Positions 24,794-32,633 of a stretch of DNA of 41,658 bases are shown here, one piece after another. Position numbers and translations under genes: made by a program. The stretch comes from Oscillospiraceae bacterium (GTDB lineage: Bacteria; Bacillota; Clostridia; Oscillospirales; Oscillospiraceae). Within the stretch, counting starts at the first letter, position 1. Every line of letters starts with the position of its first letter. The DNA is taken from assembly GCA_015068305.1 (NCBI GenBank), contig SVKV01000017.1, positions 1-41,658 of the forward strand. Reading direction: 5' to 3'. The notes under the pieces were generated by a model. It had not been told where the DNA came from. It saw only the letters and a list, made by a program, of their open reading frames with translations, and searched no databases.

Positions 24794-25411
24794 TCAGAGA
24801 TAGTTTCCCCGAACTTCTTCAAAAATCCCGTCAGCCAGAGGGCAGTATTCCTTCAGCATCCGGTCGGCCTTCCGGTTCAGCTCCTCCGCCAAAACCCGGT
24901 TATGAAGGGTCGCGGTGTTGACGAACACATTCAGCGATGCCGCCTGCAGGGCAGCCTTGCACAGCACCGCGCCGCAGCCTGCATCGGAAAGAGCCAGCCG
25001 GGAGCCCTTGGCCGCAAAAGCTGCCATGCAGTCGATGGCCTCGCAGCAAAGCTCCATGATCCGCAGAGGCGCAGCGCAGGCCGCAACCGTCGCTTCCTCC
25101 AGGATACGCTCCCGGTCCGGATCCTCCTTCGGGATCCGGTAGGCCTTCGCCAGGGGCAAAAATCCCGCTTCGTCCGCTTCCACCTGGTCCAGAAGCTCCC
25201 CCTGCAGGGCGTCGCACTTTGCCTTCAGCGCCACGATCTCCTCCTGCACATGGGCATACTTCTTCTTGCCCACGGTGAGGCTTCCCACCATATTGCCCAG
25301 GGCCGTTCCCAGGGCACCGGCCAAAGCAGCAGCCCCGCCGCCGCCGGGGGTCGGCGCAGAGGATGCCAGCGCATCCACAAAAGCCCGACAGGATTCTTTT
25401 GTTTTGTCCAT
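24794..25411 (-). CDS. fchA: Cyclodeaminase/cyclohydrolase family protein (FchA-like)
   Basis: A 205-residue all-helical protein of the FTCD C-terminal domain family. Signature near the N-terminus: FVDALASSAPTPGGGGAAALAGALGTALGNMVGSLT, followed by long helices with SDAGCGAVLCKAALQAASLNVFVN. In clostridial one-carbon clusters this is methenyltetrahydrofolate cyclohydrolase (FchA); the same fold deaminates formiminotetrahydrofolate. The fhs and folD neighbours favour FchA. GGAGGTGACC precedes the ATG. Transcribed with folD from the promoter at 25452-25480. Confidence 0.9.
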   Translation of the reverse strand: MDKTKESCRAFVDALASSAPTPGGGGAAALAGALGTALGNMVGSLTVGKKKYAHVQEEIVALKAKCDALQGELLDQVEADEAGFLPLAKAYRIPKEDPDRERILEEATVAACAAPLRIMELCCEAIDCMAAFAAKGSRLALSDAGCGAVLCKAALQAASLNVFVNTATLHNRVLAEELNRKADRMLKEYCPLADGIFEEVRGNYL

Positions 25412-25451
25412 TGCAGGTCACCTCCGTCAAGTTTGTGTTGCAGATAAGGTC

Positions 25452-25480
25452 ATTATCCATGATTGTCCGGCAAAAGTCAA
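25452..25480 (-). promoter_or_regulatory. Promoter of fchA-folD(-DUF1576)
   Basis: On the minus strand TTGACT, 17 bases, GATAAT, starting right at the tail of the fhs terminator. It implies that fchA-folD can be expressed without the first ZTP riboswitch. Confidence 0.65.
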
Positions 25481-25482
25481 CG

Positions 25483-25519
25483 AAAAGTAAGAACACAGGC
25501 GGTGTCCCCGCCTGTGTTC
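25483..25519 (-). terminator. Terminator of fhs
   Basis: Perfect 12-bp inverted repeat GAACACAGGCGG / CCGCCTGTGTTC, followed on the minus strand by TTACTTTT. Confidence 0.8.
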
Positions 25520-25534
25520 CGGATAAAGCCAAAA

Positions 25535-27346
25535 TTAGAACAGACCGGAAACCTTGCCGGTTTCCACGTCCACGTCGACCCGGCGGTATGCGGGATCGGC
25601 AGCGGTGCCGGGCATCATGGAGATGGTGCCGGCCATGGGGCACAGGAACTTGGCGCCGCCGTACTCCAGAATGTCACGGACGAACAGCCGCCAGCCGGTG
25701 GGAACGCCCTTCTTGGTGGGATCGTCAGAAAGGGACAGATGGGTCTTGACCATCATGGTGCAGTAGTCTGCATACTTGGGATCGGTCTCGAAGCGCTTTG
25801 CCTTCTCGATAGCCAGAGGAGCCCAGTCAACGCCGTCGGCGCCGTAAACTTCCCGGGCGATCAGGTCAACACGCTGACGCAGGGGCATCTCCAGATCGTA
25901 CAGGAACTTGACTTCCACGGGATCCTCACAGGCCTCCACGACCACCCGGGCCAGCTCTGCAGCGCCTTCGCCGCCGAAACGCCAGTGGTTGGACTCTGCG
26001 CAGCGGATGCCCCGCTCGGCGCACAGCTTCTTCAGCAGAGCGATTTCGGCATCGGTATCGGTGAAGAACCGGTTGATGCAGACCACGGGGTTGATGCCGG
26101 ACTTCTTGATGGTGTTAACATGGTGGAACAGGTTGCAGGTACCCTTCTCCAGCAGCTCCAGATTCTCCTCGGTATACTCCTTGGGCAGGGGGGAGCCGGG
26201 CTTGACAGCGGGGCCGCCGCCGTGCATCTTCAGCGCACGGACGGTAGCAACCAGAACAGAAACGTTGGGAGTCAGGCCGGACAGACGGGTCTTGACGTTC
26301 CAGAACTTTTCGAAGCCGATGTCGGCAGCAAAGCCGGACTCGGTAACATGGTAATCAAACAGCTTCAGAGCCAGACGGTCGGCGATGACGGAGGACTGGC
26401 CGATGGCGATGTTTGCGAAGGGACCGGCGTGGATCAGCACGGGCTGATGCTCCACGGAGTAGCACATGGTGGGGTTGATGGTATTGCGCATCCAGGCAGT
26501 CATGGCGCCGGCAACATCCAGGTCCTCGGTGGTGACAGGCTCGCCGGTCTTGGAGTAAGCCACGACGATCTTGCCGATGCGCTCCCGCAGATCCTTCAGG
26601 TCACGGGCAACGGCCAGAATGGCCATCAGCTCGGAGCCCACGGCGATGCCGAACTTGCTTTCCATCATGAAGCCGTCCAGACGGCCGCCGATGCCGATGA
26701 TGATGTTGCGGAGGCTCTGAGCACAGAAGTCGATGATCCAGCCCATTTCCACCCGCTTGGGGTCGATATCCAGGCGCTTCAGGCCCTTCTTTGCCAGCCA
26801 CTCATCGGTGTTGTTGCGCTCATGCTGCATACGGGAGGTCAGTGCCACCATGGCCAGGTTGTGGGCGTTCATGATGTCATTGATATCGCCGGTCAGACCC
26901 AGAGAGAACTCGGTCATGGGCATCAGCAGAGCGTTGCCGCCGCCGGCTGCGGTACCCTTGACGTTCATGGTAGGGCCGCCGGAGGGCTGACGCAGGGCGC
27001 CGCCCACGTTCTTGCCGATATAGCCCAGGCCTTCGATCAGGCCCAGGGAAACGGTGGACTTGCCTTCGCCGAAGGGGGTGGGGGTGATTGCGGTGACTTC
27101 GATGAACTTGCCGTCGGGCTTGTCGGCCAGACGGTTCATGACCTTGATGAAGTCGATCTTGGGGGTCTTGCCGTAGGGGATGATCTCATCGGGCAGCAGG
27201 CCCAGCTTTTCACGGAAGAAATCCACGGAGGGCAGGGTCTTCTCTGCTTCCTCAGCGATCTGCCAGTCCTTGTAGACCACGGGGTCCAGCTTCACAAGGC
27301 CGGTCTTCTCGTCCACATACTTGCCGTCAACGAAATTGATTGCCAT
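25535..27346 (-). CDS. fhs: Formate-tetrahydrofolate ligase, long form
   Basis: A 603-residue enzyme making 10-formyl-tetrahydrofolate from formate and ATP. P-loop [15 protein letters not shown] (about 85-100), then [43 protein letters not shown], the GITxQ-region equivalent, and [14 protein letters not shown] and [16 protein letters not shown] ends. Typical family members are about 555 residues with PxPAGEGKTT; the extra ~45 residues include the N-terminal [19 protein letters not shown] stretch, so this is a divergent long type. AAGGAGGAACAAAT precedes the ATG. Second gene after the first ZTP riboswitch. Confidence 0.96.
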   Translation of the reverse strand: MAINFVDGKYVDEKTGLVKLDPVVYKDWQIAEEAEKTLPSVDFFREKLGLLPDEIIPYGKTPKIDFIKVMNRLADKPDGKFIEVTAITPTPFGEGKSTVSLGLIEGLGYIGKNVGGALRQPSGGPTMNVKGTAAGGGNALLMPMTEFSLGLTGDINDIMNAHNLAMVALTSRMQHERNNTDEWLAKKGLKRLDIDPKRVEMGWIIDFCAQSLRNIIIGIGGRLDGFMMESKFGIAVGSELMAILAVARDLKDLRERIGKIVVAYSKTGEPVTTEDLDVAGAMTAWMRNTINPTMCYSVEHQPVLIHAGPFANIAIGQSSVIADRLALKLFDYHVTESGFAADIGFEKFWNVKTRLSGLTPNVSVLVATVRALKMHGGGPAVKPGSPLPKEYTEENLELLEKGTCNLFHHVNTIKKSGINPVVCINRFFTDTDAEIALLKKLCAERGIRCAESNHWRFGGEGAAELARVVVEACEDPVEVKFLYDLEMPLRQRVDLIAREVYGADGVDWAPLAIEKAKRFETDPKYADYCTMMVKTHLSLSDDPTKKGVPTGWRLFVRDILEYGGAKFLCPMAGTISMMPGTAADPAYRRVDVDVETGKVSGLF

Positions 27347-27444
27347 ATTATTTGTTCCTCCTTAAGGAATTCCTCCGGTTTTTCCGGTGTATTGATGATA
27401 GTTTCCATAGAAATCGGTATGATTTACCGATGCTCACAATTTGA

Positions 27445-28389
27445 TCAGGCCAGGACCACGTCGGCCTCATCCCGGACCAGCTTCATGGCCTTGCTGGTCA
27501 GCACGCTGCGGACCACGGCAGCTTCGAACTCTGCATCGTAGTAGGGCTTCAGCTGCTCCACGGTCATCCGGTTCTGCCGGGCGATGACTGCCACGGCCTC
27601 GCCGATGTCTTCCTGGGTTGCCTCCAGGTTTTCCAGGGTCACGATCTGCTCGATGGCAGCCTGGACCCGGACGGAAGCAATGGCATTGTTCCGGGTGTCG
27701 GCCCGGAGCTGCGCTTCCGTGGTATTCATAAACTTGCAGTACATTTCCAGATTCACACCCTGCTGGGCCAGCTGGGCATTCAGATTCTGCATCTGCTCGT
27801 CCATCTCCGCCTGGATCTGCTCCTCGGTGGGCTCAAAGTCCAGGGTGTCCGCTGCCTTGCGGATCAGCACTTCCTGCAGTTCCATCTCGCTGCGCTCGTC
27901 AGAATAGTTCTGGAGGCTCCGGCGCATCTTTTCCCGCATCTCGGTCAGGTTCTCGCAGCCGCCCACTTCCTTGGCGAACACATCGTCCATTTCGTAAGCG
28001 GACTTGATGCGGATAGCATGGATCTTGCATTTAAAGACGGCAGCCTTGCCTGCCAGGTCTGCAGAATGGTATGCTTCAGGGAAGGTCACGTTGACATCCA
28101 CTTCCTCGCCGGGCATTTTGTCCAGCAGCTGCTCTTCGAAGCCGGGGATGAAGGTGCCGCTGCCAAGAACCAGAGTCTGGAACTGGGCGGTGCCGCCGGG
28201 GAACTGGACGCCGTCGCAGAAGCCGGCATAGTCCAGAACCACCTCATCGCCATTGCGGGTGGGACGGTCGTTGACCTCCTGGATCCGGGGGGTCTGCTGC
28301 TGCAGGCGCTGCAGCTGATGGTCAGCCTCAGCCTCGGTAACGGTATGATGGTCCATCATGGCGGTCAGACCGCGGTAAACAAAGCTCAT
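27445..28389 (-). CDS. Trigger-factor-like chaperone lacking the ribosome-binding domain
   Basis: A 314-residue protein. Residues 1-40 match the linker after the ribosome-binding domain of trigger factor (FVYRGL...TEAEADHQLQRLQQQ). Residues 45-130 are an FKBP-type peptidyl-prolyl isomerase (GDEVVLDYAGFCDGVQFPGG, LVLGSGTFIPGFEEQL, FPEAY, LAGKAAVFKCKIHAI). Residues 135-314 are the helical chaperone domain (AYEMDDVFAKEVGG and beyond). Normal trigger factor has about 110 more N-terminal residues. There is no room for them: AAAGGAG and the riboswitch terminator lie directly upstream. It probably acts free of the ribosome. First gene of the ZTP-controlled fhs unit. Confidence 0.88.
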   Translation of the reverse strand: MSFVYRGLTAMMDHHTVTEAEADHQLQRLQQQTPRIQEVNDRPTRNGDEVVLDYAGFCDGVQFPGGTAQFQTLVLGSGTFIPGFEEQLLDKMPGEEVDVNVTFPEAYHSADLAGKAAVFKCKIHAIRIKSAYEMDDVFAKEVGGCENLTEMREKMRRSLQNYSDERSEMELQEVLIRKAADTLDFEPTEEQIQAEMDEQMQNLNAQLAQQGVNLEMYCKFMNTTEAQLRADTRNNAIASVRVQAAIEQIVTLENLEATQEDIGEAVAVIARQNRMTVEQLKPYYDAEFEAAVVRSVLTSKAMKLVRDEADVVLA

Positions 28390-28425
28390 AATTTACTCCT
28401 TTGAAATCGATATATAAAAACCAAA

Positions 28426-28530
28426 TAAAAAACGGGCAATTCAGCGTATATGCTGAATTGCCCAGACGGTCGGCTTTTTTAACGTGCTGCATTTCCCCGT
28501 GGTGATCCACGATTATCCGTCAGTCATCCA
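28426..28530 (-). ncRNA. ZTP (pfl) riboswitch I with terminator, leader of the trigger-factor-like/fhs unit
   Basis: On the minus strand: GATGACTGACGGATAAT, hairpin CGTGGATCACCACG, GGGAAATGCAGCACG, then GCCGACCGTCTGGGCA. P1 is GACGG / CCGTC. The conserved 5' and 3' blocks are the same as in the second copy (23783-23882) and match the known ZTP riboswitch pattern; the apical hairpin and linker differ, as expected. The terminator GGGCAATTCAGC / GCTGAATTGCCC plus T-run overlaps the aptamer 3' end. ZMP binding should stabilise the aptamer and prevent termination, raising expression when 10-formyl-THF runs short. Confidence 0.92.
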
Positions 28531-28540
28531 GCACACCCTT

Positions 28541-28569
28541 ACTTTAACCCAGATTCGACCGTTTGTCAA
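28541..28569 (-). promoter_or_regulatory. Promoter of the ZTP-controlled trigger-factor-like/fhs unit
   Basis: On the minus strand TTGACA, 17 bases, TAAAGT; the predicted start of transcription is a few bases before the aptamer. Confidence 0.75.
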
Positions 28570-28570
28570 G

Positions 28571-28592
28571 GAAAAGAAAGCTGTCAGCTTTC
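28571..28592 (-). terminator. Terminator of the HD hydrolase gene
   Basis: Inverted repeat GAAAGC / GCTTTC with a five-base loop, followed by TTTTCC on the minus strand, just upstream of the next promoter's -35. Confidence 0.6.
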
Positions 28593-28620
28593 CCAAAAAA
28601 ACGGAAAACTATGCACTTTT

Positions 28621-29277
28621 TCAGAGCACTTTGCTGCCGTTTACCGTCAGCCGGAATCTGGCTCCCAGCATCTGGGCAGCCTCCCGGCACATCATCATCC
28701 GGCCCAGGAAAATGTCGAAATACTCATACATAGTGCAGATGCTCTCATCGATCTGCAGATTCAGCGAAATCTTCTTTTCCGCCGGATCCACCCTCAGGCT
28801 GTGGCCGGTGACGGCATAATTTACCCGGTCGTGGATGTCGAATTTATCCCGGTCCTGGGTTCTGACCCGGTTCTGGCGCACATCGGATTTGTCCGCCAGG
28901 ATCAATGCCGCAGAAACCGGATCCTTGGCGCCGCCGGTGGATTCATCATGATTGCCGATGGCAGCGATGACAGTCATCCTGTCAAGGGTATCCATGCCCC
29001 CCTCCTTCAGAATGTCATTGGCCAGGAGGGCACCGTACTCGGCATGGTTTTTCCGGTTCACCGCATTGCCAATATCGTGCATGCAGCCGGCGATTCTGGC
29101 AAGCTCCTGGTCATGGGCGGAATAGCCCAGGGCCTTGAGGATATAGGCCGCCCGCTCCGCGACAAGGGCGCAGTGGGCCATGGAGTGATCGGTATAGCCC
29201 ATCACGCCCAGATTATAGTTTCCCCGCTCCAGCAAAGCATTCACTTCCGGATGGTTTTTGATCTGTTCATAGGTCAT
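28621..29277 (-). CDS. HD-domain phosphohydrolase-like protein
   Basis: A 218-residue protein with an HD domain: histidine and HD pair at SMAHCALVAERAAYIL and IAGCMHDIGNAVNRKNHAEYGA, and downstream AIGNHDEST and ILADKSDVRQNRVR. These supply the H...HD...D metal ligands of HD phosphohydrolases. The C-terminal third is less conserved (DIHDRVNYAVTG...). Substrate unknown (nucleotide or cyclic nucleotide are typical). The ATG at 29277 is chosen for AAAGGAGGTCAG upstream; the frame open further starts inside a repeat element. The core B repeat lies in the leader, between promoter and ribosome binding site. Confidence 0.88.
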   Translation of the reverse strand: MTYEQIKNHPEVNALLERGNYNLGVMGYTDHSMAHCALVAERAAYILKALGYSAHDQELARIAGCMHDIGNAVNRKNHAEYGALLANDILKEGGMDTLDRMTVIAAIGNHDESTGGAKDPVSAALILADKSDVRQNRVRTQDRDKFDIHDRVNYAVTGHSLRVDPAEKKISLNLQIDESICTMYEYFDIFLGRMMMCREAAQMLGARFRLTVNGSKVL

Positions 29278-29302
29278 CAGACTGACCTCCTTTTTGTTCT
29301 TC

Positions 29303-29478
29303 AAATTACAGTTTGTCGGGCAGCTTGGGCTGCCCAATGCAAAATGTAAAATGCAAAATGCAGAATTATGGTGTCGGCTACGCCGACTATTTTAATCATT
29401 TCCGAAGGAAATACCGCAATTTTGCATTCTGCATTCTGAATTCTGCATTTCGCGCATCAGCGCGACAAACTGTAATTT
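29303..29478. repeat. Border-flanked repeat, core B, copy 2 (inverted)
   Basis: A 176-base element bounded by AAATTACAGTTTGTCG and CGACAAACTGTAATTT, which here form a perfect 16-bp terminal inverted repeat. The reverse complement equals copy 1 (10043-10212) apart from a 7-base length difference in the T-rich arm and the border doublet. The two copies are 19 kb apart in opposite orientation. It lies in the leader of the HD gene. Confidence 0.93.
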
Positions 29479-29489
29479 ACCATGCTCGT

Positions 29490-29498
29490 ATTATACCA
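29490..29498 (-). promoter_or_regulatory. Extended -10 promoter of the HD gene
   Basis: On the minus strand TGGTATAAT, eleven bases upstream of the repeat border, so transcription should begin near the border. The -35 is poor. Confidence 0.55.
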
Positions 29499-29551
29499 AA
29501 TCCGTCCGGAGGAAACCATCCCTGTTTTGTAAAAAATCTGTCAACAATAGG

Positions 29552-29577
29552 AAAAGGGCACCCCGGATGGGGTGCCC
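29552..29577 (-). terminator. Terminator of glgB
   Basis: Inverted repeat GGGCACCCC / GGGGTGCCC with TTTTCC on the minus strand, 12 bases after the stop. Confidence 0.88.
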
Positions 29578-29589
29578 TTCGGAACTTTT

Positions 29590-31638
29590 TTACTTTTCTG
29601 CCTTCTTTGCAGCCTTCTTTGCTGCAGGCTTCTCTTCCTTCTTCTCGGGCTCGGGCAGGATCACCTTTTCCTCCAGCACGAAGCAGGTACGCGCGGGAAT
29701 GTACAGCTCGATGAAGTGACGGCCGTCGAACTCCTTGGTGGAGTAGGTCTGGTGCTTGACGTTGCCGAAGCCGCCGAACTTCTCATCATCGGAAGACAGC
29801 ACCACCGTGTACTCACCGGGCTGGTGGACGGGGATCAGCACATTGTTCAGGGAGTTTCCGAAGTGGAAGTTGAACACGAACATCAGGCCCTTGCGGTAGA
29901 AGGCCAGCATCTGCTCGGGGGCCTTCATCAGCAGCAGGTCTGCCATTCTCTGCTTGAAGATCTCATGCTTCTTGGTCAGCTGGACCATTTCCTCGTCGAA
30001 GTCATTAAGCCACTGGTACTTGAGCATGCCGTTTTCCTTCAGGCTCCACTGACGGCGGCAGTAATGGAAGCTCCAGCCGTTGCCCTCTCTGGGGAAGTCG
30101 ATCCATTCGGGATGGCCGAATTCGTTGCCCATGAAGTTTAAGTAGCCCTCACCGCCGCCGGCCAGAGTAAACAGGCGGATGATCTTATGCAGTGCGATGG
30201 CCCGGTCGATGACGGGATTGTGGCAGTCCTTATTCATGTCGGTGTACATGTTGGCACCGGCCAGACGGAAGATCATGGTCTGATCGCCCACCAGAGCCTG
30301 GTCGTGGGACTCCACATAGGCAACGGTACCCTCACCGGGACGGCGCAGGCACATATCGCCCCACATCTTGTTGATGTCCCAGAACTGGTCCTGGCCCTTG
30401 ACGGCCTTGATCCACATATCGGGCAGGCCCATAGCCAGGCGGTAGTCGAAGCCGATACCGCCGTCCTCAATGGGCAGGCACATACCGGGCATGCCGGACA
30501 TATCCTCGGCGATGGTGATGGCATCGGGATTGACCTGGCGGATCAGCTCGTTGGCCAGCTGCAGGTAGGTGATGGCTTCGGTATGGGTATTGTAGGAGAA
30601 ATACTTGGAGTTATCGTTAAAATCGGTGCCCAGGCCGTGGTCATGGTAGAGCATGGAGGTAACACCGTCAAAACGGAAGCCGTCGAAGTGGTACTCGGTC
30701 ATCCAGAACTTCAGATTGGAAAGCAGGAAGTGGAGCACGCCGGTCTTGCCGTAGTCGAAGCACTTGGTGCCCCAGGCAGGGTGCTCACCCTTGTCGCCGT
30801 CGTGGAAGAACTGCCAGGTGGTGCCGTCGAACATGTTGATGCCCTCGGCGGTATTTTTGACCGCATGGGAGTGGACCACGTCCAGCAGCACCCGGATGCC
30901 CATCTCATGGGCCTTATTGACCAGATATTTCAGATCCTCGGGCTTGCCGAACCAGGAAGATGCGGCGAAAAAATTGGAGACCTGGTAGCCGAAGCTGCCA
31001 TAGTAGGGGTGCTCCATGATGGCCATCAGCTGGATGGTGTTGTAGCCGGCCTTCTTCACATGGGGCAGCACGAAGTCGGCAAACTCCCGGTAGGAGCCCA
31101 CCTTTCCCTCTTCCTGGGCCATGCCCACATGGGCTTCGTAAATATACAGGGTATCCTCGCCCTTGAAGTCCTGATCGGTCCATCCAAAGGTCTTCCGGTC
31201 GTCCACGACCTCGCCTTCAAAGGTATTGTTGGACTTATTCTGAACAGCCCGGCGGATGTACAGGGGCAGATGCTCGGTGCGGGTCAGATTGGCATCCACA
31301 ACGGTCTTGACCTTGCAGCCTTCCCACAGGGCATCGTCACCGGGGAGGTACAGCTCCCAGTCGCCGTTGCCCAGATTCTTCAGGGGATGGCTTGTCTGGT
31401 TCCAGTTGTTGAATTCACCCTCCAGATACAGCTGGTAAGCGCTGGGTGCCCATTCCCGGTAGACCCAGCCGCCATCCACATGGTGGATGCCGTAGTAATT
31501 GTGGGCGTTGGCGAAATCGTTCAGCGTCATACCCTCGGACAGAATGCGGTTCTTGGTGGCCCGGTACAGGAACATCCGCAGGTCGATATCGCCGGCGAAA
31601 TGCTGCAGCTGGGGATTCAGTTCCAGAATACGATACAT
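29590..31638 (-). CDS. glgB: 1,4-alpha-glucan branching enzyme
   Basis: A 682-residue GH13 enzyme that makes alpha-1,6 branches in glycogen. N-terminal CBM48 region (GGWVYREWAPSAYQLYLEGE, FNNWN), catalytic barrel with LLDVVHSHAVKN, GFRFDGVTSMLYHDHG (nucleophile Asp), TIAEDMSGMPG (acid/base Glu) and YVESHDQALVG, then FMGNEFGHPEW and a C-terminal beta domain. The length and CBM48 type resemble eukaryotic-like branching enzymes more than the E. coli type. The last 20 residues are an unusual Lys/Ala/Glu-rich tail (KKEEKPAAKKAAKKAEK). AAAAGGAGAAAA precedes the ATG. No other glg genes are adjacent. Confidence 0.95.
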   Translation of the reverse strand: MYRILELNPQLQHFAGDIDLRMFLYRATKNRILSEGMTLNDFANAHNYYGIHHVDGGWVYREWAPSAYQLYLEGEFNNWNQTSHPLKNLGNGDWELYLPGDDALWEGCKVKTVVDANLTRTEHLPLYIRRAVQNKSNNTFEGEVVDDRKTFGWTDQDFKGEDTLYIYEAHVGMAQEEGKVGSYREFADFVLPHVKKAGYNTIQLMAIMEHPYYGSFGYQVSNFFAASSWFGKPEDLKYLVNKAHEMGIRVLLDVVHSHAVKNTAEGINMFDGTTWQFFHDGDKGEHPAWGTKCFDYGKTGVLHFLLSNLKFWMTEYHFDGFRFDGVTSMLYHDHGLGTDFNDNSKYFSYNTHTEAITYLQLANELIRQVNPDAITIAEDMSGMPGMCLPIEDGGIGFDYRLAMGLPDMWIKAVKGQDQFWDINKMWGDMCLRRPGEGTVAYVESHDQALVGDQTMIFRLAGANMYTDMNKDCHNPVIDRAIALHKIIRLFTLAGGGEGYLNFMGNEFGHPEWIDFPREGNGWSFHYCRRQWSLKENGMLKYQWLNDFDEEMVQLTKKHEIFKQRMADLLLMKAPEQMLAFYRKGLMFVFNFHFGNSLNNVLIPVHQPGEYTVVLSSDDEKFGGFGNVKHQTYSTKEFDGRHFIELYIPARTCFVLEEKVILPEPEKKEEKPAAKKAAKKAEK

Positions 31639-31704
31639 AGGACAGTTTTCTCCTTTTCAGTATTGTATGAATTTCAACATTGCGCACAAAGTGCTTCAGT
31701 ATAT

Positions 31705-31732
31705 ATTTTAGCATAAATCATGCTGATTGCAA
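31705..31732 (-). promoter_or_regulatory. Promoter of glgB
   Basis: On the minus strand TTGCAA, 16 bases, TAAAAT with TG one base before the -10; about 65 bases of leader. Confidence 0.6.
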
Positions 31733-31750
31733 GGCATAATTTACACATTG

Positions 31751-31779
31751 TTGACTTATCAAATGGGGTATGATATAAG
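31751..31779 (+). promoter_or_regulatory. Promoter of tcdA
   Basis: TTGACT, 17 bases, TATAAG with TG one base before the -10; about 28 bases before the start codon. Confidence 0.8.
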
Positions 31780-31807
31780 AAAAGCAAAGCAAATCGGAGG
31801 ATTTTCC

Positions 31808-32521
31808 ATGAACGAACAGTTTTCCAGAACCGGGATTTTACTGGGCGAAGCAGCCGTCCGGAAACTGAATAAAGCCCGGGTGGCCGTATTCGGCATCGGC
31901 GGTGTGGGCGGCTACACGGTGGAGGCTCTGGCCCGGTGCGGCGTGGGGCAGCTGGACCTCATCGACAGCGATACGGTCAGCGTTTCCAACATCAACCGGC
32001 AGATTTTAGCCACCCATTCTTCCGTGGGAAAGCTGAAGGTGGAGGTGGCGAAGGCGCGGATTCTGGACATCAATCCGGAGTGCTCCGTGCGCACTTACCC
32101 CATTTTCTACCTGCCGGAAACGGCGCAGCAGTTTGATTTTACCCAATACGACTATATTGTGGATGCCATCGATACGGTCACCGGGAAACTCCAGCTCGTT
32201 GAACGGGCAGTGGCCGCCGGAACGCCCATCATCTGCTCCATGGGCACCGGCAACAAGCTGGACCCGGCGGCTTTCATGGTTTCGGATATTTCCAAAACCT
32301 CCATGTGTCCCCTGGCCCGGATCATGCGCAAGGAGCTGAAAAAGCGGGGCATCCATCATCTAAAAGTGGTCTACTCCCAGGAGGAGGCCCTGACCCCCGA
32401 CGTGGACCCGGAGGAGCTGGCCCGGACCGGCAAGCGACAGATCCCGGGCTCCGTCGCCTTCGTCCCCGGTGCCGCGGGACTGATCCTGGCGGGAGAAGTT
32501 GTGAAGGATCTGATCCGATAG
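31808..32521 (+). CDS. tcdA: tRNA threonylcarbamoyladenosine dehydratase (TcdA, ThiF/MoeB family)
   Basis: A 237-residue E1-like enzyme that uses ATP to cyclise t6A to ct6A in tRNAs. N-terminal EQFSRTGILLGEAAVRKL, the nucleotide-binding GIGGVGGYTVEALARCG, DLIDSDTVSVSNINRQI (catalytic acid/Arg region), DYIVDAIDTVTGKLQL, GTGNKLDPAAFMVSDISKT and PGSVAFVPGAAGLILAG are all typical of TcdA/YgdL rather than MoeB. The ATG at 31808 follows ATCGGAGGATTTTCC; the frame opens earlier but runs through the promoter. Divergent from glgB, single gene. Confidence 0.93.
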   Translation: MNEQFSRTGILLGEAAVRKLNKARVAVFGIGGVGGYTVEALARCGVGQLDLIDSDTVSVSNINRQILATHSSVGKLKVEVAKARILDINPECSVRTYPIFYLPETAQQFDFTQYDYIVDAIDTVTGKLQLVERAVAAGTPIICSMGTGNKLDPAAFMVSDISKTSMCPLARIMRKELKKRGIHHLKVVYSQEEALTPDVDPEELARTGKRQIPGSVAFVPGAAGLILAGEVVKDLIR

Positions 32522-32534
32522 TTTTCCGCCACAC

Positions 32535-32563
32535 TTGTGTCGTTTTTTCTTTTGTGCTATTAT
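32535..32563 (+). promoter_or_regulatory. Promoter of the TetR-family gene
   Basis: TTGTGT, 17 bases, TATTAT with TG one base before the -10. The -10 region contains a small dyad, GCTATTATAGC, which could be part of an operator. Confidence 0.6.
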
Positions 32564-32633
32564 AGCATCATGGGAAAATGAATTTCAACCCCAGCAAGCC
32601 AACTGACACATTCCGCCGGAAAGTGGGTCTTTT

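Noticed and set aside
27413..27431. Hairpin ATCGGTA / TACCGAT between the trigger-factor-like gene and fhs
   Set aside because: Only seven pairs and no T-run, so I do not call a terminator; the two genes are probably co-transcribed.
25463..27541. Plus-strand frame of nearly 700 codons opposite fhs
   Set aside because: Antisense to formate-tetrahydrofolate ligase; low-complexity translation without family resemblance.
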